From contig JASGGY010000005.1 of the NCBI GenBank assembly GCA_047602575.1, forward strand, positions 62,001 through 126,000: 64,000 bases of DNA, written 5' to 3'. Under the pieces are notes generated by a model. The model had not been told where the DNA came from, searched no databases, and saw only the letters and a list, made by a program, of their open reading frames with translations. Positions 8,538 through 16,474 of the stretch are shown here, piece by piece (within the stretch, counting starts at the first letter, position 1; each line of letters starts with the position of its first letter). The translations under genes and the position numbers were made by a program. This DNA is from UBA1366 sp047602575. Its GTDB lineage: Bacteria; Bacillota; Clostridia; Oscillospirales; Ruminococcaceae.

Positions 8538-9416
8538 TCATCCTTCTCCGTGCTTTGTCCGGGCAAGCACATTGCCCTGTCTGACGAGGGTTTCAAAACC
8601 CGCGGCGGTATTTTTGAAAAGCGCCGGCGCAACCGCGCACGCATCCTTTTCAAGAAACAGGATTACCGTCGAGCCGCCGAACTCAAACCTGCCTTTTTCC
8701 GCGCCTTTGTTCACAATGCCCGCGTCCGGCTGGTTGTTGCAGATCCTGCCCACCAGCAGCGCGCCGACCTCCATCTGGATCAACGCGCCGAAGCGCACGC
8801 TACGGATCACGCAGTAGCTGCGAGAATTCTGCTTATACACCGTCGTCTGTTCGCAGGCGCGCGGGTGAACGGTGTTCAGAAAGCCCTTGATGTGCCGGTC
8901 CGCTGTTTTAATCCCGTCGCAGCAATAACAATAGCGGTGATAATCGTCCACCGACAGCCGGATCACAATCGCAGTGCCGCCGGAAAACCGCGTCGCGAGG
9001 GTTTTATCGCGCAGCAGCGATGCGGCGGTGTAAACGGAATTTTTCACCGTAAACGCCGCGTCCTCCGTCAGCCGGAAGCACGAAACCTTTCCGTCGGCGG
9101 GGGAAACCAGCGCGTCCGCGCCGCCCGCAATCACGCGTTTTCCGGGAAGCATCTTCCGCGTGAAAAAATCGTTGAAGCTTTGAAAATGACGCTTCTCATA
9201 ATCGCTCATGTCGATCTTGTTCTTCCGGATAAAGCCCCTGGCGAGCAGGCTTGAGAGCTTGGAATCAAGCAGCCGCCCCGCCGCTTTTGAAAGCACCGGC
9301 GCAGTCAGCGGCTTGATGAGCGTGCGCAGCACGGGCGAGCCGAATACCCGCGTTAAAAGCTTATCCTGTCCGGTGGCGGCATGAATCACCGCGCCGTCCA
9401 ATCCGATGTAATCCAT
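8538..9416 (-). CDS. psd: Phosphatidylserine decarboxylase proenzyme
   Basis: A 292-residue protein of the bacterial Psd family. It decarboxylates phosphatidylserine to phosphatidylethanolamine at the membrane. Visible motifs are FNDFFTRKMLPGKR, LVSPADGKVS, VDDYHRYCYC and the self-cleavage site FGGSTVILF, where the Gly-Ser bond is cut to make the pyruvoyl group. It lies 12 bases after pssA, the enzyme that makes its substrate, and overlaps the possible upstream start codons of the pullulanase gene. Confidence 0.93.
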   Translation of the reverse strand: MDYIGLDGAVIHAATGQDKLLTRVFGSPVLRTLIKPLTAPVLSKAAGRLLDSKLSSLLARGFIRKNKIDMSDYEKRHFQSFNDFFTRKMLPGKRVIAGGADALVSPADGKVSCFRLTEDAAFTVKNSVYTAASLLRDKTLATRFSGGTAIVIRLSVDDYHRYCYCCDGIKTADRHIKGFLNTVHPRACEQTTVYKQNSRSYCVIRSVRFGALIQMEVGALLVGRICNNQPDAGIVNKGAEKGRFEFGGSTVILFLEKDACAVAPALFKNTAAGFETLVRQGNVLARTKHGEG

Positions 9417-9428
9417 ACCCGCACCCCG

Positions 9429-10052
9429 TTACAGATTTTCCCGCAGGAAGCCGATTAGAATCAGCACCGCGATCGTGCCCAGAATCAGAAGCCCCTTGAG
9501 GTTGGGCTTTTTGACCTTGATGTTGAGGACGAACAGGATGGAAATCAGCACCATGAAGCCCTGGAACACATAAGGGAACGCGTGTGCGCCCACGCTGTTT
9601 TTGGCAAGATATACCACCGGCAGAAGGATCGCCACGCTCGTCACCGGCAAGCCCTGGTATTCCTTGCGGTTTTCGGTGGTCTGCTGCTGGCGTTCTTCCT
9701 CCATAACGTTGAAAAAGCCCAGCCGGATGACCGCACCCTGAACGATCAGATACGCCGAAACCAGCCCCAGCCCGTAGTTGAAGCCCAGCGAATATCCCAG
9801 AACCGCCGGAAACACGCCGAAGCACACCATGTCGCACAGCGAGTCGATCTGGATGCCGAAAAGCTTTTCGTGGTCGGTGCGGTTCTTCATCGAGCGGGCG
9901 ATTTTTCCGTCGAACAGATCGCAGATGCCCGACAGCAGCAGGCACAGAAAGCAAATCGAGTAGTTTTTCTCAAACACCTGCGTGATGCCCAGCACGGAGG
10001 ATGCCAGCCCAAGATAGGTCATCACCACGGAATAATTATAGAATCCGATCAT
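9429..10052 (-). CDS. pssA: CDP-diacylglycerol-serine O-phosphatidyltransferase
   Basis: A 207-residue polytopic membrane enzyme of the CDP-alcohol phosphatidyltransferase family. The signature DG-x2-AR-x8-G-x3-D-x3-D is seen in DLFDGKIARSMKNRTDHEKL followed by FGIQIDSLCD. It makes phosphatidylserine from CDP-diacylglycerol and serine. An AGGAG lies 12 bases upstream of the ATG. It sits between mraY and psd with gaps of 19 and 12 bases, so the phosphatidylethanolamine pathway is co-transcribed with the lipid I step of peptidoglycan synthesis. Confidence 0.92.
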   Translation of the reverse strand: MIGFYNYSVVMTYLGLASSVLGITQVFEKNYSICFLCLLLSGICDLFDGKIARSMKNRTDHEKLFGIQIDSLCDMVCFGVFPAVLGYSLGFNYGLGLVSAYLIVQGAVIRLGFFNVMEEERQQQTTENRKEYQGLPVTSVAILLPVVYLAKNSVGAHAFPYVFQGFMVLISILFVLNIKVKKPNLKGLLILGTIAVLILIGFLRENL

Positions 10053-10071
10053 TTCAGCAACAATCTCCTTT

Positions 10072-11046
10072 TTAATTTATCAGATACGCTGCCACCAGCG
10101 CGCACAGCACAAGCTGGATAATGGCGAAGCGGAACACAACCTGCGTGTCCGACCAGCCCTTGTTCTTGCGCATATGGTCATGGATGGGCGTGCGCGTGTT
10201 TTTGAGAAAGTCCTTCCATTTTAGATAGCGGATGAAGGAAAGCTTCACAAGCCCCAGTCCGCCGTCCACGATGAACACCGCAGCCACAAGCAGGAACAGC
10301 AGCGGCGAGCCGGTTTTCAACGCGCCCAGCGCAATCACAACACCCAGCGCCCGGCTGCCGGCATCCCCCATCAGAAGCTTGCTCGGCGACGCGTTAAACC
10401 ACAGATAAGCCGCAAGCGCCCCGCACAGGATCACCAGCATCACCGCGAACCGTCCGTCGCCGCCTGCAAAATGAATCAGTGCCGCGAGCGTGCCCAGTGT
10501 GATCACCGAGAGCGTCGCGCACAGGCCGTCCACGCCGTCGGTGCAGTTGGTGACGTTGACAGCGCCCCAGACGAGTACCGTTCCCAGTGCGACAAAGACC
10601 GCCGGGTGCAGGGTAAAACCCATGTCAAACAGCGCCAGATGCACCCGCGCCGAATTGAAGTAATAAAACGCATATGCCGTTCCCGCGCTGATCACCAGAT
10701 CGACGATGCCTTTTTTTAGCTCGCCCCAGGGCGTTTTCGCCGCGTCGTCCAGATAGCCGCTGAGCATCGCCAGAAAAATGAAGCCGAGATAAACCAGCAG
10801 CTCCTTGTCCAGCCGCACCGTCAGCGCCGACACCAGAATAAACCCGGCAACAATCACAAGCCCCGCCCCGCGCGGCTTGCCCTCTGACAGCGCGCCGTTG
10901 ACGGCGAACTTCCGCCCCTGGTCACGCGGCAGAATCCCCCGCAGCCCGAGAATGAGCAAAAATGTTACAAAAAACGACAGGAACACCGCCGCCGGCACAA
11001 GCAGCCGCGCCGATAAACCGGCTTCCTCCGTCAGGTAATCAATCAT
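10072..11046 (-). CDS. mraY: Phospho-N-acetylmuramoyl-pentapeptide transferase (intact MraY)
   Basis: A 324-residue polytopic protein with the conserved MraY motifs: SGYLDDAAKTPWGELKKG (Asp-Asp pair), VTNCTDGVDGL, FNASPSKLLMGDAGSRALG, and TPIHDHMRKNKGWSDTQVVFRF in place of the usual HHH loop. It transfers phospho-MurNAc-pentapeptide to undecaprenyl phosphate, giving lipid I. The ATG at 11046 is preferred: AAAAGGA lies 8 bases upstream and the frame back to 11286 runs through the promoter. It heads the operon with pssA and psd. A second, degenerate MraY-like gene occupies the normal dcw position at 34.1 kb, so this copy is probably the working enzyme. Because of the HDH variation, another polyprenyl-phosphate sugar transferase of the same superfamily is a less likely alternative. 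Confidence 0.88.
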   Translation of the reverse strand: MIDYLTEEAGLSARLLVPAAVFLSFFVTFLLILGLRGILPRDQGRKFAVNGALSEGKPRGAGLVIVAGFILVSALTVRLDKELLVYLGFIFLAMLSGYLDDAAKTPWGELKKGIVDLVISAGTAYAFYYFNSARVHLALFDMGFTLHPAVFVALGTVLVWGAVNVTNCTDGVDGLCATLSVITLGTLAALIHFAGGDGRFAVMLVILCGALAAYLWFNASPSKLLMGDAGSRALGVVIALGALKTGSPLLFLLVAAVFIVDGGLGLVKLSFIRYLKWKDFLKNTRTPIHDHMRKNKGWSDTQVVFRFAIIQLVLCALVAAYLIN

Positions 11047-11089
11047 CCGCATCTTCCTTTTCTGTGTTTTGCGAAAAGCCGCCTTTTCT

Positions 11090-11118
11090 ATTATACTCCG
11101 TCGCGCCGGAAATTTCAA
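11090..11118 (-). promoter_or_regulatory. Sigma-A promoter of the mraY-pssA-psd-pullulanase operon
   Basis: On the minus strand TTGAAA (11118-11113), a 17-base spacer and TATAAT (11095-11090) lie about 45 bases upstream of the mraY start. Confidence 0.8.
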
Positions 11119-11230
11119 CACTGTTGTGAAAATTCTGTGGGGGGATTGATTAATTATATGAGAATCCGTCCAATAATTCCATAGGCGAAAAAAATCTTTA
11201 CAAAAATCGCCGCGTGTTTTCCAACCGCTC

Positions 11231-11259
11231 TTGAAAACCGAAACAAGCTGTGCTATAAT
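11231..11259 (+). promoter_or_regulatory. Sigma-A promoter of the VanY-like gene
   Basis: TTGAAA (11231-11236), a 17-base spacer and TATAAT (11254-11259), diverging from the mraY promoter. Confidence 0.8.
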
Positions 11260-11331
11260 GAAAAGCGGCGCAAGCCGTTTTGACAAAAAATGATAGTTTT
11301 AATACAGCCGATAGATGGGAAAGGATTTTCT

Positions 11332-12330
11332 ATGAAACCGATCAGCAAAGCCGCCGCAAGGCGAAACCGCATGATTTTACTGAGCGTCTGCGTTTTGCTC
11401 ATTGTCGTTGTCGTCGTGGCGTGCGTCGCCGGACACAAGGAAGAAACGCAGGAGCCTGACGACAGCGCAAAAACATCCACCGCCGCAGATTCATCCGCAT
11501 CCGCCGACTCCCCCGCGGATTCCACAGATTCCACGGGGTCTACGGATTCCGCGGTGAAGGACCTCCCCGCCATCGCGCTGCGCGAGGGGCAGGAGCTGAA
11601 GCTTGACACGGGGATTTACGGCACGGGCGACTGGACAAGCTCCGACACCGCCGTCGCCGCCGCCGGACTGGGGAAGGTCATCGGCGTTTCCAAGGGAAGC
11701 TGTACGCTCACAAACGGCAAACAGGGCGTCAGTGTACAGGTGTTTTCGGGTTATGCGACGCCTGCGGGCGGTGTGCCGGAGATCACGGTGGTTGACGGCG
11801 TGACGTATGTCAACGGCATTCTGATCGTGAACAAAACCTACTCCCTGCCGCGGGATTATGCCTACGGCGCGGACGACACAGCGATGGAACACTTAAACCA
11901 GATGTTCGATGCCGCCGCGAAGGATGGACTGAATTTGTTCATCGCATCGGGCTACCGCGATTATGACACGCAGAAAACGCTGTATGAGCAATACCGCAGT
12001 GACAGCGGCGAGGAACTTGCGGATACCTATTCCGCACGCCCGGGCCATTCCGAGCACCAGAGCGGACTTGCCTTTGACATCAACGATCCGAGCGATACGT
12101 TCACCGGAACACCCGAACAAATCTGGGTCGCCAAGCACTGCACGAAGTACGGCTTTATCATCCGCTTTCCGGAGGGCAAACAGGACTCCACCGGCTATAA
12201 ATACGAATCCTGGCACGTGCGCTATGTCGGCGTCGAAGCGGCAAAGGAAATCACCGCCAGCGGAAAAAGTCTGGAGGAATTTCTGGGAATTACCTCAAAA
12301 TACACCGGCGCATATCTGTCGGACAACTGA
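11332..12330 (+). CDS. D-alanyl-D-alanine carboxypeptidase, VanY/DdcY type, membrane-anchored
   Basis: A 332-residue protein. The order is a short basic N-terminus, a transmembrane anchor at about 15-33 (MILLSVCVLLIVVVVVACVA), a Ser/Thr/Asp-rich linker with repeated DSTDSTGSTDS, a small Ig-like (BIG2-type) module around SSDTAVAAAGLGKVIGVSKG, then a peptidase M15 domain. The zinc site is seen in SGYRDYDTQ, HSEHQSGLAFDIN and SWHVRYVG. It trims the last D-Ala from peptidoglycan stem peptides outside the membrane. The start at 11332 has GGGAAAGGA at good spacing. No vancomycin-resistance genes are nearby, so a housekeeping role is likely. Confidence 0.88.
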   Translation: MKPISKAAARRNRMILLSVCVLLIVVVVVACVAGHKEETQEPDDSAKTSTAADSSASADSPADSTDSTGSTDSAVKDLPAIALREGQELKLDTGIYGTGDWTSSDTAVAAAGLGKVIGVSKGSCTLTNGKQGVSVQVFSGYATPAGGVPEITVVDGVTYVNGILIVNKTYSLPRDYAYGADDTAMEHLNQMFDAAAKDGLNLFIASGYRDYDTQKTLYEQYRSDSGEELADTYSARPGHSEHQSGLAFDINDPSDTFTGTPEQIWVAKHCTKYGFIIRFPEGKQDSTGYKYESWHVRYVGVEAAKEITASGKSLEEFLGITSKYTGAYLSDN

Positions 12331-12339
12331 ACCGCATAA

Positions 12340-12376
12340 AAACAAGCCGTTCCGCATCAATCGGGACGGCTTTGGT
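12340..12376 (+). terminator. Terminator after the VanY-like gene
   Basis: AAGCCGTTCCG (12344-12354) pairs with CGGGACGGCTT (12362-12372) with a short loop. The T run is short, so termination may be incomplete. Confidence 0.65.
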
Positions 12377-12427
12377 CATTGTTAACAAAATGTAATAAAT
12401 TTTCAGCTGAAAAAACAGATTTGTAAC

Positions 12428-12456
12428 TTGACATTGCGGTGGGTTTGCGTTACTAT
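12428..12456 (+). promoter_or_regulatory. Promoter of the transglutaminase-domain lipoprotein gene
   Basis: TTGACA (12428-12433), a 17-base spacer and TACTAT (12451-12456). GGAGGA follows just before the start codon at 12540. Confidence 0.65.
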
Positions 12457-12539
12457 TAGAATATAGAAAAAAACGGCGCGCATTGACGCAGCCGTTGAAA
12501 CAAAGGAACAAAATCAGGAGATAACCGGAGGACTTCATA

Positions 12540-14081
12540 ATGAAGGAAAAGGATACCAACTTCCGTTTGGAACAAAAAACAAAACAAAATTTTCATAAAA
12601 AAATTACACTTTCCCAATCAGTGAGAAGGTGTTGCGCACTTGTGCTTGCGCTGGCAATCACTGTCACGGCGACGGGCTGTGCCGGCAGAGATGCGGGAAG
12701 TACCTACCAGCCCCGTTCTTCCACGGCAGCGGTAACAACCACCCCCGCACCGACCGGGACTTCCGCCGCCCCCGTCACAGTGACCGCGGGCGATTCCGAC
12801 ACGACCAAACAAACCACTCCCGACCAGACGGAAGCGGCAACACAGGCAAAAACCGCCGCTGTGACCGCCGCCCCCACAACAACCACCGCCAAAACAACGG
12901 CGAAAACCGTCGAAAAAATCACAGCCAAGCCTGTGACGACCGAAGCAACCACCACCGCTCCGTCAAAAACCGCTGCGGCGACTTTCGCACAGACCGCCGT
13001 CGTCACACAAGCAAAAGCAGCCACGGCTGCGGCAGCTTATACCGCTTACAACAATAAAGCCCTGCTGACCAAGAACATGAGCGCCGCGAAGCTGAAGGTG
13101 TTCAACCAGATTGTCACGGGACTGCGCGCCCATAAAACCGTCATTGACATCACCGATAACGTGCTGAAAGTCAATGATGCCAGCGATTTGATGCAGCTTG
13201 TGCAGTATTATGAATGCGAGTCACTTTTTACGGCACAGGGCTTCAGCTCGACGGTTTCCGGCGGTTACGTCAAAACCATCAAGGTCACTTACACCAAGAC
13301 GGCAGCCGCTGTTTCGACAGAAAAAAATAAGCTTGCCGCGAAAATCGATGCGATTGTCGCCGCCGCCCCCGCTGGCATGAACGACTTCCAGAAGGTGAAG
13401 TACATCCACGACAAGATCATCAAGAACTGCGTTTACAGCGACACCGGATCAAACGCTTATTCCGCTTACGGCTGCCTGGTTGAGGGCAAAGCGGTTTGTC
13501 AGGGCTATTCCGAGGCATTCATGCTCCTCTGCGGTGAGCTTGGCATTCCCTGCGTCCTGATCACGGGAACGGACAAGGAAGACGGCACCAACCATATGTG
13601 GGATATGGTCAAGGTTTCCGGCGCGTGGTATCACATCGATGTTACGTGGGATGATCCGTATAAAGCCGCAGCAGAAAAGAGCTATGTGCGCTATGATTAT
13701 TTCAACGTAACCGATGCGACCATTAAAATCGACCACAAAATCACCGCCAACCCCTATTACACTTACCCTGCGGCAACTGCAACTGCAGGGAATTATTACA
13801 ACTACTACGGCTATACAGTTTCCACCACAGCCAATGCGAAAAGCGTCATCACTGCCCAGCTGAAAAAAGCCGCCGAAACCGACGCACAATTCATCCGCAT
13901 CCGCTGCGCGAGCGCCGCGACATATAAAACCATTTCAAGCTATCTGTTTGCGGGCGACAAGGCGATTTTCACCATCCTCAAGGACACAAAAAAATCAACC
14001 GGCGCTGACTTTGACGCAAATTCCTACACCAAATTCGTGTCGGATGATCATTATACCATCACCATCAAGCTCACATATTAA
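12540..14081 (+). CDS. Lipoprotein with a transglutaminase-like domain
   Basis: A 513-residue protein. A hydrophobic signal ends in the lipobox ITVTATGC, so Cys at about residue 47 should be lipid-modified. A long Thr/Ala/Pro/Lys linker follows (to about 165), suited to crossing the cell wall. The transglutaminase-like core is at about 270-385: GKAVCQGYSEAFMLLCGELGIP (catalytic Cys), DGTNHMWDMVKVSGAWYHID (His) and VTWDDP (Asp). A weakly conserved C-terminal domain of about 100 residues follows. Such proteins are usually papain-like peptidases or cross-linkers acting at the cell surface; the substrate is unknown. It is a single-gene unit. Confidence 0.85.
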   Translation: MKEKDTNFRLEQKTKQNFHKKITLSQSVRRCCALVLALAITVTATGCAGRDAGSTYQPRSSTAAVTTTPAPTGTSAAPVTVTAGDSDTTKQTTPDQTEAATQAKTAAVTAAPTTTTAKTTAKTVEKITAKPVTTEATTTAPSKTAAATFAQTAVVTQAKAATAAAAYTAYNNKALLTKNMSAAKLKVFNQIVTGLRAHKTVIDITDNVLKVNDASDLMQLVQYYECESLFTAQGFSSTVSGGYVKTIKVTYTKTAAAVSTEKNKLAAKIDAIVAAAPAGMNDFQKVKYIHDKIIKNCVYSDTGSNAYSAYGCLVEGKAVCQGYSEAFMLLCGELGIPCVLITGTDKEDGTNHMWDMVKVSGAWYHIDVTWDDPYKAAAEKSYVRYDYFNVTDATIKIDHKITANPYYTYPAATATAGNYYNYYGYTVSTTANAKSVITAQLKKAAETDAQFIRIRCASAATYKTISSYLFAGDKAIFTILKDTKKSTGADFDANSYTKFVSDDHYTITIKLTY

Positions 14082-14273
14082 TATAACCGAAAAGACAATT
14101 CCATCGATTCGCAGAAAAGGTATGCGCTGATATGCTTCCCCAGTGCGGATTGAGAAAGCTGCAGATCTTTTCCATTCATCTGATGGAGCGAAGGCAAAAT
14201 TCCATGGTTTAAAAAATTATTTTCGATCAAAAGCGCCGGAGAACACGCCGGCGTTTTCATTTTGCGCAGACGC
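14082..14273 (+). other. Intergenic stretch with a terminator-like hairpin
   Basis: No gene is supported here. A hairpin CGCCGG (14234-14239) / CCGGCG (14248-14253) followed by TTTT is the probable terminator of the lipoprotein gene, about 150 bases past its stop. Confidence 0.6.
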
Positions 14274-14301
14274 TTGACAAGCTAAAAAAAAACGCTATAA
14301 T
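14274..14301 (+). promoter_or_regulatory. Promoter of the Rrf2-rmuC operon
   Basis: TTGACA (14274-14279), a 16-base spacer and TATAAT (14296-14301), about 38 bases before the Rrf2 start. An A-run fills the spacer. Confidence 0.8.
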
Positions 14302-14339
14302 GAATACTATACCGATATGATTTTAAAAGGAGCATGCAT

Positions 14340-14783
14340 ATGAAGATTTCCGCGAAGGGCAGATATGCGCTGGCGACACTGATTTACCTTGCTGGCAAGG
14401 AGCAGGGCTTTACGACGGCGGTGGAGGTTTCGGAGAAGCTCGGGATTTCGAAGCTTTATCTGGAGCAGGTTTTTGCGATACTGAAAAAGTCGGGCTTTGT
14501 CAGCTCGGTGAAGGGCTCGGCGGGCGGGTATCAGATGCTGGGCGAGCCGGCGGACATCTGCGCACTTGACGTTCTCCGCGCGACGGAGCTGACATTGTTT
14601 GAACAGGCGGAGGCCGCGCTGCCGGAGGAAACCTCCCACATCAACCGCGCGCTTGCCGCGCATCTGTGGAAGCCGCTGGACAAGAGCGTGGAGGAAGCGC
14701 TGGGTGCGGTCACACTGCGGGAGCTTGTGCGCTCGGCGTATCAGGAGTTTTACGCAGACGGTGCGGATATGTTCTATATTTGA
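14340..14783 (+). CDS. Rrf2-family transcriptional regulator
   Basis: A 147-residue protein beginning MKISAKGRYALATLIYLA, the standard Rrf2 start, with a winged helix-turn-helix (GISKLYLEQVFAILKKSGFV, GSAGGYQML). IscR-type proteins carry three Cys residues for an Fe-S cluster; here only one Cys is seen (DICALDVL), so it is more like CymR or an unclassified Rrf2. The ATG at 14340 is used because GGAG is 7 bases upstream; another in-frame ATG at 14334 is too close to it. rmuC follows after 15 bases. No isc or cysteine genes are nearby, so the target is unknown. Confidence 0.9.
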   Translation: MKISAKGRYALATLIYLAGKEQGFTTAVEVSEKLGISKLYLEQVFAILKKSGFVSSVKGSAGGYQMLGEPADICALDVLRATELTLFEQAEAALPEETSHINRALAAHLWKPLDKSVEEALGAVTLRELVRSAYQEFYADGADMFYI

Positions 14784-14798
14784 TAAGGTGGGTGCGGG

Positions 14799-16166
14799 AT
14801 GGACATCGTTTATTTTCTTGTGCTGCTCGCGGTCACGGCGGTCGGTTTTATAGCGCTCTTGATAAAAATGCAAAACCGCGGCGGCACGCAGACCGACGAA
14901 CAGCTGCGCACGCTTGCAGAACAGCAGAAAGCGCTTTCCGACCAGCTGAAATCGCAGAACGAGCAGTTTTCCACCGCGCAGAGCGCATTACGCAAGGAGC
15001 TGACCGACGCGGTGCAGACCTCCGTGAAGCTGCTGGGCGATCTGGTTGCGCAGAACCAGCGCGATTTTTCGCAGACGCAAACGGACAAGCTGACCGCGCT
15101 CGATAAGAATTTGTCAGAAAAACAACAAACCGCCGCCGAACACGTCGCCGCTCAGCTGCGCGGGGTGGAGGAGCGCATCAAAACCTTTGAAACCACCAGC
15201 GAGCAGAAGCTCGAGGGCATCCGCAATACGGTCGCAAGCCGCTTGTCGTCGATTCAGGAGGATAACGCGAAGAAGCTCGACGAAATCCGCGTCACGGTGG
15301 ACGAGAAGCTTCAGAAAACGCTCGAGAGCCGCATTTCGGAGTCGTTTAAAACCGTCAGCGAGCGGCTGCGCGAGGTGTACGAGGGCTTGGGCGAGATGAA
15401 AACCCTTGCGTCGGGCGTGGGCGATCTGAAAAAGGTGCTTTCCAATGTGAAAACGCGCGGCATTCTGGGCGAAATCCAGCTCGGTGCGATTCTGTCGGAA
15501 ATCCTTTCGCCGGAGCAGTACGAAACCGACTTTGCACCCATTCCCGGAAAGAGCCAGCGGGTGGAGTTCGCCGTCAAGCTGCCCGGCGACGGGGGAGAGG
15601 TCTGCTACCTGCCGATTGACTCGAAGTTCCCCGCCGATGCGTATGAAAAGCTCCAGACCGCCTATGAAAACGGTGTTCCGGAGCAGATTCAGGCGGAGTA
15701 TACCGCACTCGCCGCGCGGCTGAAGTCCTTTGCCAAGGACATCCGCACCAAGTACATCGAGCCGCCCCACACTACCGCCTACGGCATCATGTTCCTGCCC
15801 TTCGAGGGACTGTATGCCGAGGTCGTCAACCGCGGGCTGTTTGAGCAGCTGCAAAACGAGTTCCAGATCATGATCGCCGGTCCGACCACAATGGCGGCGC
15901 TGCTCAATTCTCTGCAAATGGGCTTCCGGACGCTGGCGCTCCAAAAGCGCAGCACGCAGGTCTGGCAGGTGCTGGGCGCGGTCAAGTCGGAGTTTGAGAA
16001 ATTCGAGGGGCTGCTCGTCAAGACGCAGAAGCGCCTGACCGACGCAACCAACGAGCTTGACCAGCTGGTGGGTGTGCGCACACGCGCCATCAACAAATCG
16101 CTGCGCGGCGTGGAGAAGCTCGAGGACGAACAGGGCGTCAAGCTGCTTGAGCTGTTCGAGGATTGA
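14799..16166 (+). CDS. rmuC: DNA recombination protein RmuC
   Basis: A 455-residue protein with an N-terminal transmembrane helix (VYFLVLLAVTAVGFIALLI), a long coiled coil to about residue 190, and the RmuC nuclease-like domain: LKKVLSNVKTRGILGEIQLGAIL, YLPIDSKFPADAYEKL, TAYGIMFLPFEGLYAEVV, and GPTTMAALLNSLQMGFRTLAL. The family limits inversion at short inverted repeats, and its fold resembles restriction endonucleases. It is co-transcribed with the Rrf2 regulator. Confidence 0.92.
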   Translation: MDIVYFLVLLAVTAVGFIALLIKMQNRGGTQTDEQLRTLAEQQKALSDQLKSQNEQFSTAQSALRKELTDAVQTSVKLLGDLVAQNQRDFSQTQTDKLTALDKNLSEKQQTAAEHVAAQLRGVEERIKTFETTSEQKLEGIRNTVASRLSSIQEDNAKKLDEIRVTVDEKLQKTLESRISESFKTVSERLREVYEGLGEMKTLASGVGDLKKVLSNVKTRGILGEIQLGAILSEILSPEQYETDFAPIPGKSQRVEFAVKLPGDGGEVCYLPIDSKFPADAYEKLQTAYENGVPEQIQAEYTALAARLKSFAKDIRTKYIEPPHTTAYGIMFLPFEGLYAEVVNRGLFEQLQNEFQIMIAGPTTMAALLNSLQMGFRTLALQKRSTQVWQVLGAVKSEFEKFEGLLVKTQKRLTDATNELDQLVGVRTRAINKSLRGVEKLEDEQGVKLLELFED

Positions 16167-16171
16167 TTTAC

Positions 16172-16207
16172 AAAAACCGGCGGGTGCTTCCTGCCGGTTT
16201 TTTTTGC
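16172..16207 (+). terminator. Terminator after rmuC
   Basis: AAACCGGCGGG / CCTGCCGGTTT hairpin followed by a long T run. Confidence 0.9.
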
Positions 16208-16474
16208 CGCAACAAGCAGGCGGTGCCTTTCACGGCGGCGCAAACGCGCTGTTTGATCCGACGCTGACAAGCGGGATAATCTTCACGCTGGCGGGGAAAA
16301 ATATGACGGGAAGTTTCGGGAAAAGGATTGACAGAAACCGCGAAATGGTGTATGATAATTGAGTAACCCCGGCGGAAGCGGAAATCCGCGTAATCGTTTA
16401 CGCAGATGTGCGCAGGGGAAGCGGCTGTGCGCCGTCAGGAGCGGCACGGCGACTTTTGAAAGGATGGTAAAAAG
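16208..16474 (+). promoter_or_regulatory. xylA promoter region with a LacI-type palindrome
   Basis: TTGACA (16328-16333), a 17-base spacer and TATGAT (16351-16356) form the promoter. About 30 bases downstream lies GCGTAATCGTTTACGC (16388-16403), with 6-base arms and a central CG. This fits LacI/CcpA-type operators; it matches 12 of 14 positions of the published cre consensus, with the outer pair changed symmetrically. A leader of about 110 bases precedes xylA. No gene is supported between 16208 and 16474. Confidence 0.7.

Noticed and set aside
6561..8584. Several long + strand open frames opposite the pullulanase gene
   Set aside because: GC-rich antisense shadows without family motifs or ribosome sites.
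8531..8653. Extended N-terminus of the pullulanase (start at 8653)
   Set aside because: It lies fully inside psd, is Arg-rich and unlike the family, and has no ribosome site. The conserved protein starts near 8530-8572.
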